From the NCBI GenBank assembly GCA_022592445.1, contig JABYQR010000137.1, positions 1 through 64,000 of the forward strand: DNA of 64,000 nucleotides, written 5' to 3'. Numbering within the stretch: the stretch's first letter is position 1; each line of letters begins with the position of its first letter. Both the position numbers and the translations under genes were made by a program. The notes beneath the pieces are model-generated. The model was not told where the DNA came from, made no database searches, and worked only from the letters and a program-made list of their open reading frames with translations. Positions 1-10,935 of this stretch are shown in pieces. This DNA is from Cytidiella melzeri (lineage: Eukaryota; Basidiomycota; Agaricomycetes; Polyporales; Irpicaceae).

Positions 1-2851
1 GCGGTAGTCATGGCGCCAGTGATGCCTAGCCGTTTGTACAACGCTTGCATGACACGAGCTGCAAACTGGGGTCCTCTATCGGATATAAACTGTCGGGGAA
101 TGCCGTGGAGCCTGAACACCTCTCTGATGTGAAGGTCGGCTATACCGTCCGCTGTGACAGTAGACTGGGTTGGGATTACATGTGTTTGCTTGCTGCACAG
201 GTCTGTGTACACGGCAATCATGTCAAAACCGTTACTGAGTGGGAGTGGTCCGACTAAGTCTACACCAACCACCTGCCAAGGTCTGTCTGGTACTTCAATG
301 GCTGTATTGGGGTAACCGGGTGCTGTGCTGGTTTGGTTCGCTGACATTTGTCACATCCCAGGACGTATTTTTCTACAAATGATGCCATGCGAGGCCACCA
401 ATAGTGTTGTGTAACTAGTTCCAGGGTTGCATGTTTGCCAGGATGTCCTGCTGGTAATGCATCATGGCAACGTCATACAATCTCCCTGCGGACTTCTCAA
501 TCTTTTGGAATGTACATCTTCCCTTTGTAGTACACCAGCCCATTGTCTTCTTCCCACTCAAGTCCACCATCAGTCAACGTTCGGGGTCCATTCTGCCTAA
601 GCTTGGTTAGTCCCTGGACTACCTCTGCTTCTCAAATACTGATGTCCTTAATTCGTGACTCTATTGGATCTGACTCCGGAATACTCGAGGCGGCTATTGT
701 CTGGAAGTATTCGGGTTTCAGCATAACTTGTTCCTTGTTGTCTGATGCATCCAAAAATTCCAAGGTTCTGACCCGGGATAGTGGGTCGCCTTGAGTAAGG
801 GTCTTTCCGGGTTTGTGTGTTAGAACAAAGTCAAACCGGCTCAGATACAAAGACCACCGAGCTTGTTGTCTAGACAGGTCCTGGGCGGTACGCCAGTACT
901 GCAGATTCTGATGATCTGTGATGATTTCAAAGGGCGTGGGTAGTCCTTCTAGATAATGACGCCAAGCTTCGAGAGCTCTGATGATAGCAAGCATTTCTCG
1001 ATCATAGATCTCGTAGTTCCGTTCCGCTTCGGCCATTGACTGAGACCAAAACGCTACAGGGTGCCATTGTTCATCCCCTAGTTTCTGCAAAAGAACTCCT
1101 CCAGTTGCAAAGCCAGACGCATCAACTTCAATACGTGTGGGGCAATCGGGTTCCCATGCAACTAGAATAGGTTCCTGAGTGAACGCATGTTTGAGCATCT
1201 GAAAGGCGTTCTGCTGTGCTTCTCCCCACTTCCAAGGTTGGTCTTTCTTGGTGAGATCATGGAGGGAACGAGTATGCCATGCAAAGTCCTTGATGAAACG
1301 TCGGTAGAAGTTGGCAAATCCAATGAAGCCGCGTACATCACGGAGGTTCTGTGGTACCGGCCAGTTGGTGATAGCTTCTATTTTACCCGAGTCCATACGG
1401 ATCTTTCTATTACCAATGATTAAACCTAGGTACTCGACTTGTGACGGTTCAAATTCGCATTTTTTGGGGCAAAGATACAAGTCATTGGCTTCAAGTCGAG
1501 ATAGTACCTCATGAACAATTTTCCGGTGTTCCGTAATGTCTGAACTAAGGACGAGGATGTCATCTAAGTATACCAAGACCTTTTCTTCCGCAATGAGATC
1601 AGCAAAAATGGATTTCATCATTGCTTGAAACGTGGCTGGAGAGTTGGTCATGCCAAACAACATCACCTTAGGCTCAAACAGCCCTCAGTTTGTCACAAAT
1701 GCACCCTTCCATTCGTCATTCTCCTTAATCCAAATGTTATGGTAGCCCCATTGTACGTCAAACTTGGTAAAGATTTTGGCTTGACAAAGCCAATTGGTAA
1801 TGTCTGATACCAAGGGGAGTGGGTAGCGGTTTTTGATTGTGATGTCATTTGACCGTCGATAATTCTGAACAAGCCGGAGCTTGCCATCCTTCTTCTTGAC
1901 GAAGAATACCGGTGAGGCCATGGGCGACTTGGATGGGACAATATATCCTTTCGCTAGGTTTTCCTCAATAAACTTGTCTAACTCCGCTTGTTCATTCGGA
2001 GACATGGGGTAGACCTTGGATCTGAACATCTTCGGGTTCTCTGTTAGATCAATCGTGTGATCCCAGGGTTGGTGCTCTGGGAGGTGCTGTGATGCTTCTT
2101 CGGAAAAGACTTTCTGGTGTCTACGGTATTCTTCTGGAACCATCTGTTCGAACGTCTGTTGCTCTTTGGATTGATGGGCCTTAGCCGCAATGTCTGTTGA
2201 GTACGTATAGCTAGCACAGGACCAAAGCTCTTCTTTGGTGTCCTGAATGATACCGGCTCTGAGCCAGGCTCGCCTCTGCTTCCGATTGGCTGTAATCGAC
2301 TGGAAGGGCTCGAAGTCTTCTTCGGCTTCCAGTTCCATTTCTCCGGTAGCCCAATTGATCTTGGGGTTTGCTTTGCGAAGCCAGAGTAGGCCTAGAATAC
2401 AATCTTCTGGACCAATGTCTGTGACCAAAAAGGTTGCATTTTCCTTGATAGTCCCAACTTGTAGTTCGAGCTCTGCTCTGTGTGTGATACGTCCTCCTTG
2501 ATTTAGAGTCCCATCGATGTTATGGAGTGGGATCTGTCTTTCTAAGGGGACCGTACGTACTCGGTGCCGATTGACAAAGTCTTGACTCAGGAATAAGGCG
2601 GTGGCTTCTGAGTCGATCATGGCTTTGATGCCTTGTTCTCTAAATACTCCTTTGAGCGTGATAGGAACTTGGAAGTGCATGCTAAGCAGGTCTATTTTGG
2701 GTATTATGCAGGAGGACAAGGTTTCAAAGTAGTTGTACATGTCGTTAAATAAAACTGGAGGCTGCGGATCAAGTTGCTGTGCGGGTTTTATATCTAGTAC
2801 AGGAGTGCTATCCAAAACTGTGTCCGTGGGGGTCTCATCAATGTCCTCCAC
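1..2851 (-). pseudogene. Ty3/gypsy retrotransposon pol (protease-RT-RNase H-integrase), broken and cut by window edge
   Basis: On the minus strand this reads as a gypsy-type polyprotein. Near 2600-2700 is an aspartic-protease-like segment (MIDSEATALFLSQ, where DS[GA] is usual). Reverse transcriptase follows with the catalytic box YLDDILVL near 1550-1570, then RNase H (DASGFATGG, TDHQNLQYW). From about 480 to 1 come the H2C2 zinc-binding region and the integrase core (FISDRGPQF); the last part lies beyond the window. An in-frame TGA at 1685-1687 splits the RT; upstream and downstream halves are in the same frame, and CGA to TGA would explain it. The 480-630 part is also broken. This is a dead, minus-oriented element whose gag and leader ORFs follow to the right. 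The family assignment is firm; the exact clade is not. Confidence 0.9.
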
Positions 2852-2909
2852 TTCTTCTATGTAAGTCTTTCTGAGGGACTCAAGGGTGCGGTTTCACCTG
2901 GAGTCCTCT

Positions 2910-5157
2910 CTAAAAATCCTGTTGATTGCCGAGCTGCTTGACCTGGTCCGTGAGCAATGACATCTGTTTCATAATGGCATTGTAGTCAAACGGAGTTGAA
3001 GACGAAGAGCTGGCAACGGTTGCGGCGGGCGGGGTAGGTAAGGGCCTCGCAGACGAAGACGATGAGGGGACCGAAGTGGACGGATCAAAGAGAGCACTGG
3101 CAGCCACCTTCTGTTGCCTAGGTGGGTACCCAAGGAACCAGCTTTGGCACACTTGCGTCTGATGGTTGCCTCCACAATGTCCACACAATTCTCGATCATG
3201 TTTGCCATCTTTCTTCTGGTGCTCCTTAGATCCACATCCGTAGCATCTTCCATTCATTGCCTTCATGAAGTCAGCACGTGTTTTTCCATTGGGACTGACT
3301 TTAGTTGCGTCAATTTCCATAGCGTTGGAATTGCGAGACGGGTGGACAAAAGGAGCCGGGGACGAGGTGGAGACCGGGGTGGATTTGAACACGTTGGGGA
3401 CTGTTCAACCTTGTTCTCAAGCTTTTTCCTGAGCTTGAACCCGAAGACAATTGTCGATGTCGGTGGCCACATTGATCAGATCAACAAGGGTGACATGGGA
3501 CCGTGCGGTGTGGACTAGTTCATCCTTAATTGTGGTGCTCAGATGTTCATAGTAGCAGTCACAAATGTTGTGGATGGCCCGACTAGCCCTTAATTTTTGC
3601 AATTTACCTCTTGTTTTTATCTGTAAAACTCCGGGCTGCAACCCAGTTGCAACCTTCTCTGCATAAACTCCCTTTTCACGTTTATTAAGCGCCCGTATCA
3701 CGTGGCTTAGATGCTCCACACGGTCACATTACTTGCTACTATGTCACACTGGCATGTGACTTAGCTTAAGTAAGACCACATGGCTACAAGCACATGGCTC
3801 AGCCCATAGCTAGGGTTTGACGTCATAGATACCGTTCACATGGGCTCCTTATTGTTCTTTCCCTATTGTTCTCTTTATGGAAGGATGTTCTCACAGGTGT
3901 GGGAATAGAATACAATAGTTGGTCTCCTTTTAGATAGATTCTCTCATGAGTAGAGTTCTTGGCAAGGTCTAGACAATAGCTATTGTTCTCCTTCAGGTAG
4001 TTCTTTTGTTCTTCGTTCACACGGCTTCTTGCAAAGCTTGCCCTCAACATGGTCTGTGCGCAGGTCCCTGAAGTCTATATATACTGCTACATGTACGCTC
4101 CTAGCCCCCCATCTCAACCTCTTGGTCTTTACTGGGCTAGATACTTGTATAGCCGGTGAGAGCACTGTGCTACACGCCTGCCACCACCTCCTCGTCAATA
4201 TCCACATTATGTCCCTGTCTGTCATGTCAAGCCCCGTCTCCGTGTCAACGAAGGTCTTGTGTCGAGTAACCTGTCCTGTCCATGATTTCCCGGAATTGGG
4301 CTGTGTACTTGGGAACCGTCTTTTTGCCTTGCCACAGCTCCCTGAGCTCGGCCTTAGCATCTACCATTTTGTCAACCAGTTCAAATCGTGCTTTGAACGC
4401 TGTTCTGAAGTTGTCCCAATCACCATTGAATGCCATTTGATGACTGGCAATCAAGTCCATGTGGGGCGTTGCCCAAACTGCCGCATCTTCTGTCATAAAT
4501 GACAGGGCCGACAAAATCCAGAGGTGGTCTAACCGGGTCTGACCCCCTTGGGCATTGTATGGTGACAGCTTCTCATTAAACTGTGCGTACATTGAGAAGG
4601 CAGCTAGAAAGCGACGCACGTCACTACTTGCATTGCCCTTGAAACTAGCGGGCTTTTCTACAACCCTTTCCCGTGACCTGTTGTTTACTGGTTGTTGCTG
4701 GTTCTGAACCAGCGCTGTGATGGCTTGTGTCAGCTGTTGCTGACTGAGGAGTAGCGCATGCAGAAGTTGTTCTGCTGTGGGGGGCGGAGACGGTTCTTGT
4801 GCCGGGGCTGAGCTGCCCTGGAAGCATGCTGGGACACGTTGGTGAAATCCATTTGGTACTGTTCCTGCGTGAAGGTTCAATCGAAGTCTTCTTCAGGTTC
4901 TGGCAGGGGGGGAAGAGATTCAAGGATGTGATCCTCTTGCCAATGATGAATGGGCCGGTACTGATTTGCAAAACAACCCGGATATGTAATTCCGTTGTAA
5001 CAGTTTGGACACGGCTGTACTTCGCAGAGTTGATGTCCTTCTTCAGGATCGTAAAACTCGTCTCTAACTGTTTTGTGGTTGAAGGCGTGCAGATAACTTT
5101 CACAGGGGAGGTGATCTCTGGACCAGATACTGCTATTAGGACTTTGGGAAGCCACAC
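2910..5157 (-). pseudogene. Gag of the same gypsy element, interrupted by a solo LTR
   Basis: Minus-strand gag pieces at 4880-4248, 3560-3417 and 3392-2910. The first has a Q-rich N-terminal part and a retrotransposon-gag core (GDWDNFRTAFKARF, then YTAQFREIMDRTG). The last carries Cys/His knuckles (CYGCGSKEH and CGHCGGNHQTQVC), followed by a Ser/Pro-rich tail. The reading frame stops where a 682-bp solo LTR is inserted and resumes beyond it (…STQDLR then DCYYEHLSTT…) once the LTR and one target duplication are removed, so gag was open before the insertion. A short Cys-rich ORF at 5155-4877 (CPNCYNG) lies directly upstream in another frame and may be a leader ORF. Gag would package the element RNA in the cytoplasm; this copy cannot make it intact. 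Confidence 0.8.
3566..4247 (-). mobile_element. Solo LTR inserted in gypsy gag
   Basis: On the minus strand it starts TGACACGG and ends CCACAACA. It is flanked by an imperfect 5-bp duplication (plus strand: ACAAA at 3561-3565, ACGAA at 4248-4252; one transition apart). Removing it plus one duplication restores the gag frame exactly. It contains a TATA-like TATATATA (near 4080) and several AACAATA motifs. It has no coding capacity, so it is a solo LTR left by LTR-LTR recombination. Orientation is assigned only to match the host element and is uncertain. Confidence 0.8.
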
Positions 5158-5361
5158 TGTATTCTACTTAGAACAAGATGAAGTACTCGTCTGCGCAAAC
5201 TTTGTCTACTGCTTTGAACACTTGTTCGTAGTTCCTCCTTAAACCCGTGAAACTTATTTTCCCAATTGCCTTCAATCCCAATCCAGCAGCTGCCACTCAC
5301 AATGAGTGATGACAGGGGCTCGGGTTGGTAATTCCTCTAGAAGCTTCTCTAGCTTCTGTTT

Positions 5362-5925
5362 CTACTGCTCAAACTGATGCTTTGTATCTTTGTGAAGCTG
5401 GTGGTACTTGTTGATGGTGGGGAGGATTGACAGACGTTGGAGGGTGGCGGTGAGCTTGGGAGTAAAGATACCTCGAAGGTCTTCAACAGTATGCTTGCGG
5501 AAGTCAATGAGAGTCAGCTTAGCTGCTATGAGGGCTGCGCTAAGGTTGGTAGCGGGCCGGGCTGTGAAGCGCTCTGCTAGCGAGGGCTTCTTAGGAAGAT
5601 TTGCTAAGGCCTCGGCTCGTTCACGTGCAGCACGGGCAGCGAACTCTTTGGACTCAGCACGGAGTTTCTCAAACTCCTCTGCTGTAGGGAATCTGTGGGT
5701 GAGGGCGGAACTCTTTGGTTCACGACGACCGACGTAGGAGGCAATAGCCTTAAGCTCTTTCTCCGTATATTTGTGACTTTTGCCACATGCGTGCTCTGCG
5801 TCAAGCTGATCAAACACGGCCTGGGGTAAGGCGCGATGGATCTGGACTTCTCGACGTGCTTGGTTCAGATCCTTGTGCAAAGGATCTGGACAAGCGGTGA
5901 AACGGGAGTGGGATTCTTTCGGCAC
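5362..5925 (-). CDS. Accessory leader ORF of the gypsy element (unknown function)
   Basis: A 187-residue open frame upstream of gag on the same strand. It is rich in Ala, Arg, Lys and Glu, with a likely helical segment around FEKLRAESKEFAARAARERAEA (shown only to its helix-forming middle, residues about 85-110), and has no Cys/His motif. I recognise no family. Its position between the presumed 5' LTR side and gag suggests an element-encoded leader or extra Gag-like protein, as seen in some basidiomycete gypsy elements. Downstream (5156-5361) nothing is coding. It could equally be a chance-preserved part of a longer gag leader. Confidence 0.45.
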   Translation of the reverse strand: MPKESHSRFTACPDPLHKDLNQARREVQIHRALPQAVFDQLDAEHACGKSHKYTEKELKAIASYVGRREPKSSALTHRFPTAEEFEKLRAESKEFAARAARERAEALANLPKKPSLAERFTARPATNLSAALIAAKLTLIDFRKHTVEDLRGIFTPKLTATLQRLSILPTINKYHQLHKDTKHQFEQ

Positions 5926-6079
5926 TAAGAATCAACCACGGAAAGTGAACGAGTTAGCAATCAAGCACATCAAGACGGACGGCAATGGCTTACTCTCAAA
6001 TGTAGGGGGGAATAAACTTTTTAAAACTGGGGGGACAGGAAGACTTGATCCAAGCTAAGGGTAGTCGTGCCGGTAGCTG

Positions 6080-7632
6080 TGTAGTATCTTGACCTAATGT
6101 CGCGGAGCAACTGCTGTTATACTGATAACCCTAAACAAGGGTGGAGAAGAGGAGGAGTGGAAGTGGAAGTGGATCTCCAACAATGACAACAAGGTCAAAG
6201 TCGATGATAAGCAGGCAAGCAGGCTCAGAGGCCAGATACTAGAGTGCAAATGACAGAGTTAATAAGGTATGATACTAAGTTAAATGCAGTAACTCACCTA
6301 GCAGTGCAAATGACAGATGACATGGATAGTCCAACAGACCGGATTTTTCCAACATTGTCACAAGTTTATAGCCTTAAGCGCCTATCTAGAGCGCTTATTT
6401 TCCGGCTAGGAGTGTTACCAGACCTAACCCTAACCCGGGTCACGTGACATCCTGCCTTATTAATCAATAGTCCAGACCCAAACCCTAGACTCAGTCTGGA
6501 GCGGTTCCAGATCAACCTAGTCTATTGTTCTATTGTTTCTCTTCCATTGATGGGGATTCCCCCAGGTCTTATTGTTCTATTGTTCTTATCCTATTGTTCT
6601 ATTGTTTTATTGTTCTAGCTCTATTGTTCTACGTACCCTGGTCCTTGACAGTTACTCAGGTCCTTGACAGTTACTCAGGTCCTTGACAGTTACCCTGGTT
6701 CCTTATTGTTCAATTGTTAGTCCAGTCCCGCAGTTACTCCAGTCCCTAGTGTGGGAACTGGTGCACAGACCACCCAGACACAGTATATATAGTACCCCTT
6801 ACCCTTCCTGGTTCTGCATCTTGACCTCTTCGTCATTTGCACTGCCAGGTGAGTTACTCAATGTAACCTAGTATAAGCATGATATTTACTTCGTCATTTG
6901 CACTGCCAGTATCCGGCCTCTGTGCCTGCTTGCCTGCTTATCATCGACTTTGACCTTGCTGTCGTCGTTGGAGATCCTCTCCCACTTCCCTCTCACATCT
7001 ACTTCACCCTTGTTTAGGGTTTATCAGTCTATCAGCAGTCGCTCCGCGACAACAGAGAGGTCAAGATGCAGAGCTAGGGAGGGTAAGGGCTACTATATAT
7101 ACTGTGTCTGGGTGGTCTGTGCACAAGTTCCCACACTAGGGACTGGAGTAACTGTGGGGCTGGAGTAACAATAGAACAATAAGGGACCAGGGTAACTGTC
7201 AAGGACCAGGGTAGCTGTCAAAGACCAGGGTACGTAGAACAATAGAGCTAGAACAATAAGACAATAGAACAATAGAAACTGGAACAATAGAACAATAGAA
7301 ACTGGGGGAATCCCTGGGAAATCCCTAACAATAGATAGAAGACAATAGACGAAAGACAATAGGACAATAAGAACTGGGGGAATCCCTGGGGAATCCCTAA
7401 CAATGGAATGAGAACAATAGAACAATAGCCTAGGTTGATCTGGAACCGCTCCAGATGGAGTCTAGGGTTTGGGTCTGGACTATTGATAAATAAGGCAGGA
7501 TGTCACGTGACCCAGGTTAGGGTTAGGTCCGGTAACACTCCTAGCTGGAAAATAAGCGCTCTAGATAGGTGCCTAATGCTATAAACTTGTGACAATATTG
7601 GAAAAATCCAGTCTCTGTTGGACTATTTATGT
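6080..7632. repeat. Two interleaved inverted-repeat pairs (LTR-like foldback complex)
   Basis: About 6325-6835 is an imperfect inverted copy of about 7065-7632, and about 6080-6320 is an inverted copy of about 6836-7065. The order is thus A', B, A, B'. The B arms look like LTR U3/R sequence: each has a TATA box pointing inward (TATATATAG near 6786 on plus, its mirror near 7100 on minus), many short ATTGTTCT/AACAATAG repeats, three copies of GGTCCTTGACAGTTAC at 6640-6700, and an internal CCTAACCCTAACCC. A 13-bp CAGTGCAAATGAC motif occurs repeatedly at the A/B borders. No coding sequence. It may be inverted LTR copies belonging to the gypsy element on the left or to a separate family. Confidence 0.75.
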
Positions 7633-8862
7633 CAGCTTGTAGGAGAGGAAAACATAAAATGCAATGGGGAACACAGCAGGAATGCAGCAGGAACACCACA
7701 GGAATGCAGTGTAAACACAGTATAAGACGCAGTAGCTATGAGAAGGAGAAGAGGCAGTAGTAAAATGAATTTGCAGTGAAAAAGAACACAGTAAAACACG
7801 GTAGTCTTGAGAAGGAAAAAGTGTGGCAGTAAAAGAAGATGGCAGTGAAGGAAACATGCAGCACAGTATGTAATGCAGTGAAACATACACAGTGGATACA
7901 CAAAGGAAGTTGCAATGAAGGTGAAAGTAACACAGGGTGAGAGATACACACTGCAGAGTTGCTCAAGACACAAGGAGTGTTGTAATTGCAGGATTTTGGA
8001 GCGCGCACGGGAAGGGGGCTTGAAAGGAATGAACCAAATGTTAATAAAATAGCTACAAAGATACAGGGTTTTTACAATATTTTAGCAAAACTGATAGTAC
8101 AAAAAGGAAATGTCAAAGCAAGTAATCTGCACGGAATGATGAAAGGCGGGTGGCGGGAACAAATGGATGTAAACAAATTTGAGGTGGCAAACCTAAAATA
8201 ACAACAAGGAGCAAATTTCAGGGGAAAACTGCAGGAGTGTTGCATTCTGAGCCAATTATAGTACAAGAATAGTGTATATTGATAAAACACAATAAGGGCT
8301 ATAGCAAATATAAGTCCATGTGATAGCAAGACAAGGAAAGGGGTAGCATGCAATGAAATGAGGGGCAAACACAAAACATGTTACAAGGGCCATGGGGCTG
8401 CCGTTAGTACAGCTAAACTCCAAGCAGCAATCAAGCAACAGCTCAATGACATAAGGCTATGCCAGGCTGTACAACAAGAGGAGAAGTAGTGCTACAGAAG
8501 CAAATCCTTAACAGTGATGTGATTGAAGAGCTTGATGAATAGAGAGGGGCTGCCTGTGAGGTACTTCTACCAAAGGGAAAGGGCCACAGAATCTGAGAGA
8601 GCAAGTGAGAAAGGGGGCTGTGAGATGCTGGCAGGCAGGAGCTTGAGTGCGAGGGCACACGACTGGAAGAAGCAAAACAGGTGAGAAAACGCTCCAACAC
8701 AGGGCCCAGCCACGACACAGACGTGTACACAGCTATATGGACAGCAACTTGCTCTATGAGCAAGAATGTGATTCCAACCTTGCATGATTGCTTTCAGAAG
8801 GACATCAAATCAAGTACCGTATGGTCTTGGATACTACCAGAGCTATAAAAGGACAGAAGTAC
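7633..8862. other. Gene-free purine-rich stretch
   Basis: No credible coding region on either strand. The plus strand is strongly enriched in A and G, with scattered repeats of GCAGTGAAA/GCAGTAAAA-like and ACACAG words (7650-7930) and G/A-rich runs (8560-8650). It directly follows the inverted-repeat complex and is probably old transposon debris. The last 100 bp, next to the end of the AIM34-like gene, would hold that gene's 3' UTR. Confidence 0.5.
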
Positions 8863-9684
8863 TCAATGCCTGCCAGAAGCCTTGTCCACGCCTTCAACCT
8901 CCTCCTTTGACGCAAATGCAGAGGTCGGCGCTAGAATTCCAGCGACCAACCATGAGCCAGCGAGGACACCCAGTAAACTCCAAGCACCACCCGCTTCGCT
9001 GCCCGACGCAGAGGAGGTGTCGCCCTTCACGGTCGTTTCCGCTGCAGTTTGTGACGTCGGAGTATAGAGGTTGTGAGATGGTCCGCCGCCATGATGCGTA
9101 GCGGCACCCGCTACCGCGAGCACTTTCACTGGTGTCAGTTCGGGAGGAGGCGGCGGCGCAGATTCCGCTTTTACTCGAGACGATTCCCAAAAGTCGGGTA
9201 CAAAAGGCTTATACACGTGGTTCAGACCGACGAGTGTGCAGGAGGAGGAACAATACTCACAATTTCAACGGGTCGCTGTGGAACGGGTTGATACAGATCA
9301 GGAATCTTCACGTCCAAGAACTCCTTAGGAAAGTTGGGCGGTATAGGAGAGGGCTCTGAGCTCGACGGTATACCGGGCACCTCCGTAGGAGTCGAGAGGA
9401 GCACTTGCTGTTGTGTCACAGGTGTCGGTCCGCTTTGCATGGACTGTTCCCGCTCAAACTCTTGCAAACGGTTCACGAGCGTTGATTTGCTCCCGGTTCT
9501 GTTCACGTACACGTTATAATGCACTGACAAGAGTAGCTGAATCATAAACTTACTGCAGTAACCCGCGTTTTTTGGCCTCCCTCTTCAGCACGTTCGTTGT
9601 CTCATTTTCCCAGTTGCGGGTCAACAAGACCGTCGATACAAAGGACCTTCGTGGTATGGCAGACAATACTGTTTTCCTGAGCAT
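8863..9684 (-). CDS. AIM34: Mitochondrial SAP-domain protein, AIM34-like
   Basis: Three exons (9684-9554, 9498-9261, 9207-8863) joined by 55- and 53-bp GT-AG introns give about 237 residues. The N-terminus (MLRKTVLSAIPRRSFVSTV) is a basic, Ser-rich mitochondrial presequence. A SAP motif follows at residues about 30-55, split by intron 1: KREAKKRGLLQ joins TGSKSTLVNRL, the expected leucine/lysine spacing of the DNA/RNA-binding helix pair. The middle is Pro-rich, and residues about 200-220 (SLLGVLAGSWLVAGILA) look like one membrane segment. SAP plus presequence plus a C-terminal membrane helix matches the fungal AIM34 family, implicated in mitochondrial inheritance. The start is chosen because it yields the presequence and joins in phase. 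It is transcribed away from the gene at 10095. Confidence 0.8.
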
Positions 9685-10094
9685 AGCGGTGGTGAGGAAG
9701 AGTGCGCATGTTTTGCTCTGGAAGACGGTGTTTAACGGAAGTTTAGACGCACGTGGGTTTTCCCACAGTGCGCGATCGGATAAGTGATATGGCCATGGCG
9801 GCAGTGAGGCTGCTACTCATCGTGGCCGACGATGAGCAGGACCCTCGGGCGTCGCATGATGTCTCGCTGGCTCGCGTTGGTGCCTGCTCTTCAAAGCTGA
9901 TCAGCAGCAATACTGCTCAAAGATCGAAAAATGAAGCGTATCTGCGTGGATCACAGCGTTCGCCTCGTGTTCCGGGCTGCCTCGTGTCTAAGACCTATTT
10001 GAAGGGACATGACTCTCTCTTCTCCTCCCGCTACCTGCAATCTGTTCTTTCTGACCTCGCGTCGCTTTCCATCCTTTCAACACCGTGTAGCACA
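9685..10094. promoter_or_regulatory. Divergent intergenic promoter region
   Basis: About 410 bp between two divergent starts. The part before 10095 is pyrimidine-rich (10015-10090) and ends in CACA-ATG, a usual fungal start context. An in-frame ATG at 9789 would lengthen the right-hand gene but yields low-complexity sequence, so I treat the interval as promoter and 5' UTRs. Confidence 0.5.
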
Positions 10095-10916
10095 ATGCTC
10101 ACATCACCTGCGTACGCTGCTATCGTTGTCTGCGCCGTAATCTACATACTCATCTGCTCACACAGGGTGTCGAATGCGAGCCTCCCCGGAAGCGGCTTTT
10201 GGGCCAGATTCCAAAAGACTCCGAAAGGAGGGAAGGAGATGGACCTTGTGCGAGAAAAACAGAACCAGCAAGCACAGATGGCACTCACACGACAGCGACT
10301 GCTCACGATATGCTTCGGGGACATGGAGACTATTCGAATGGTGCGTAACTATACTCCTTAGCCACAAGCGTATGCTGACGAGCCCGCTAGTTGCCTACCA
10401 CGTACGCTGTAAGTGTTGCCCTCCAGGTGGACGTTGCATTGTTGCTGAACCACATCGTCTCCATAAGGAACTGGAAGCTGTGTGCCGAGATTGGATAAAG
10501 CCTCCACCTGACGCAGAGTTTGGCCTACGAGTGCCAGTCGAGTATGCTTCTCTGCATGCATCGGTACGTGCCCGTTGTAACACGACGCCTCATCATCTAA
10601 ATCATTCGTCTCTCAGAGGCTTGTGTCCGGACCTTACATATATGTAAGTGTGGCGCATGAGATCAACAAAATCTCTCACTAACGCCGGCGGATCTTCAGC
10701 TGACGGGAGAGGATTCGTATCAAATTGCGATTATGGGTGTCCAAGGTCTCAGAGTAGAGATAGTAGGCGATGGGCCACCTCCTGCGGAAGATGAGCCTCC
10801 GTAAGAGTGCATATTTTGTCCTTGGCATGTTCGTATTCTCACTGTCTTTGTCTAGGCCACCTCCGTGCGTGGAATACATGTTTTCCGTCACGATCAAACT
10901 GACATTTGCTTTGTAG
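10095..10916 (+). CDS. Unknown small membrane-anchored protein
   Basis: Six exons by eye (10095-10340, 10391-10408, 10468-10563, 10617-10643, 10700-10800, 10856-10916), all with GT-AG introns of 50-60 bp and all in phase, give about 182 residues. Residues 5-22 (PAYAAIVVCAVIYILICS) form one hydrophobic segment, so the protein is probably an N-terminally anchored membrane protein. A basic, Gln-rich helix follows, then a soluble part ending in a Pro-rich run before VEYMFSVTIKLTFAL. I recognise no family. Exon 2 is only 18 nt and exon 4 only 27 nt; alternative splicing there cannot be excluded. The stop lies 19 bp before the next gene's ATG. Confidence 0.6.
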
Positions 10917-10935
10917 TCCCCCGCCAGTCTTGGAT

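Noticed and set aside
6420..6440. Interstitial telomere array
   Set aside because: Only two CCCTAA-type units per arm; too short to be a telomere relic, so kept only as a remark on the inverted repeat.
7093..8785. Several long minus-strand open frames rich in Cys, Leu, Phe and Ser
   Set aside because: They are the complement of a purine-rich tract; composition explains the openness, and there is no domain or splice structure.
9753..10361. 202-residue plus-strand frame starting upstream of 10095
   Set aside because: The first 110 residues have no coding character and lie over a CT-rich promoter; the ATG at 10095 has good context and begins a membrane segment.
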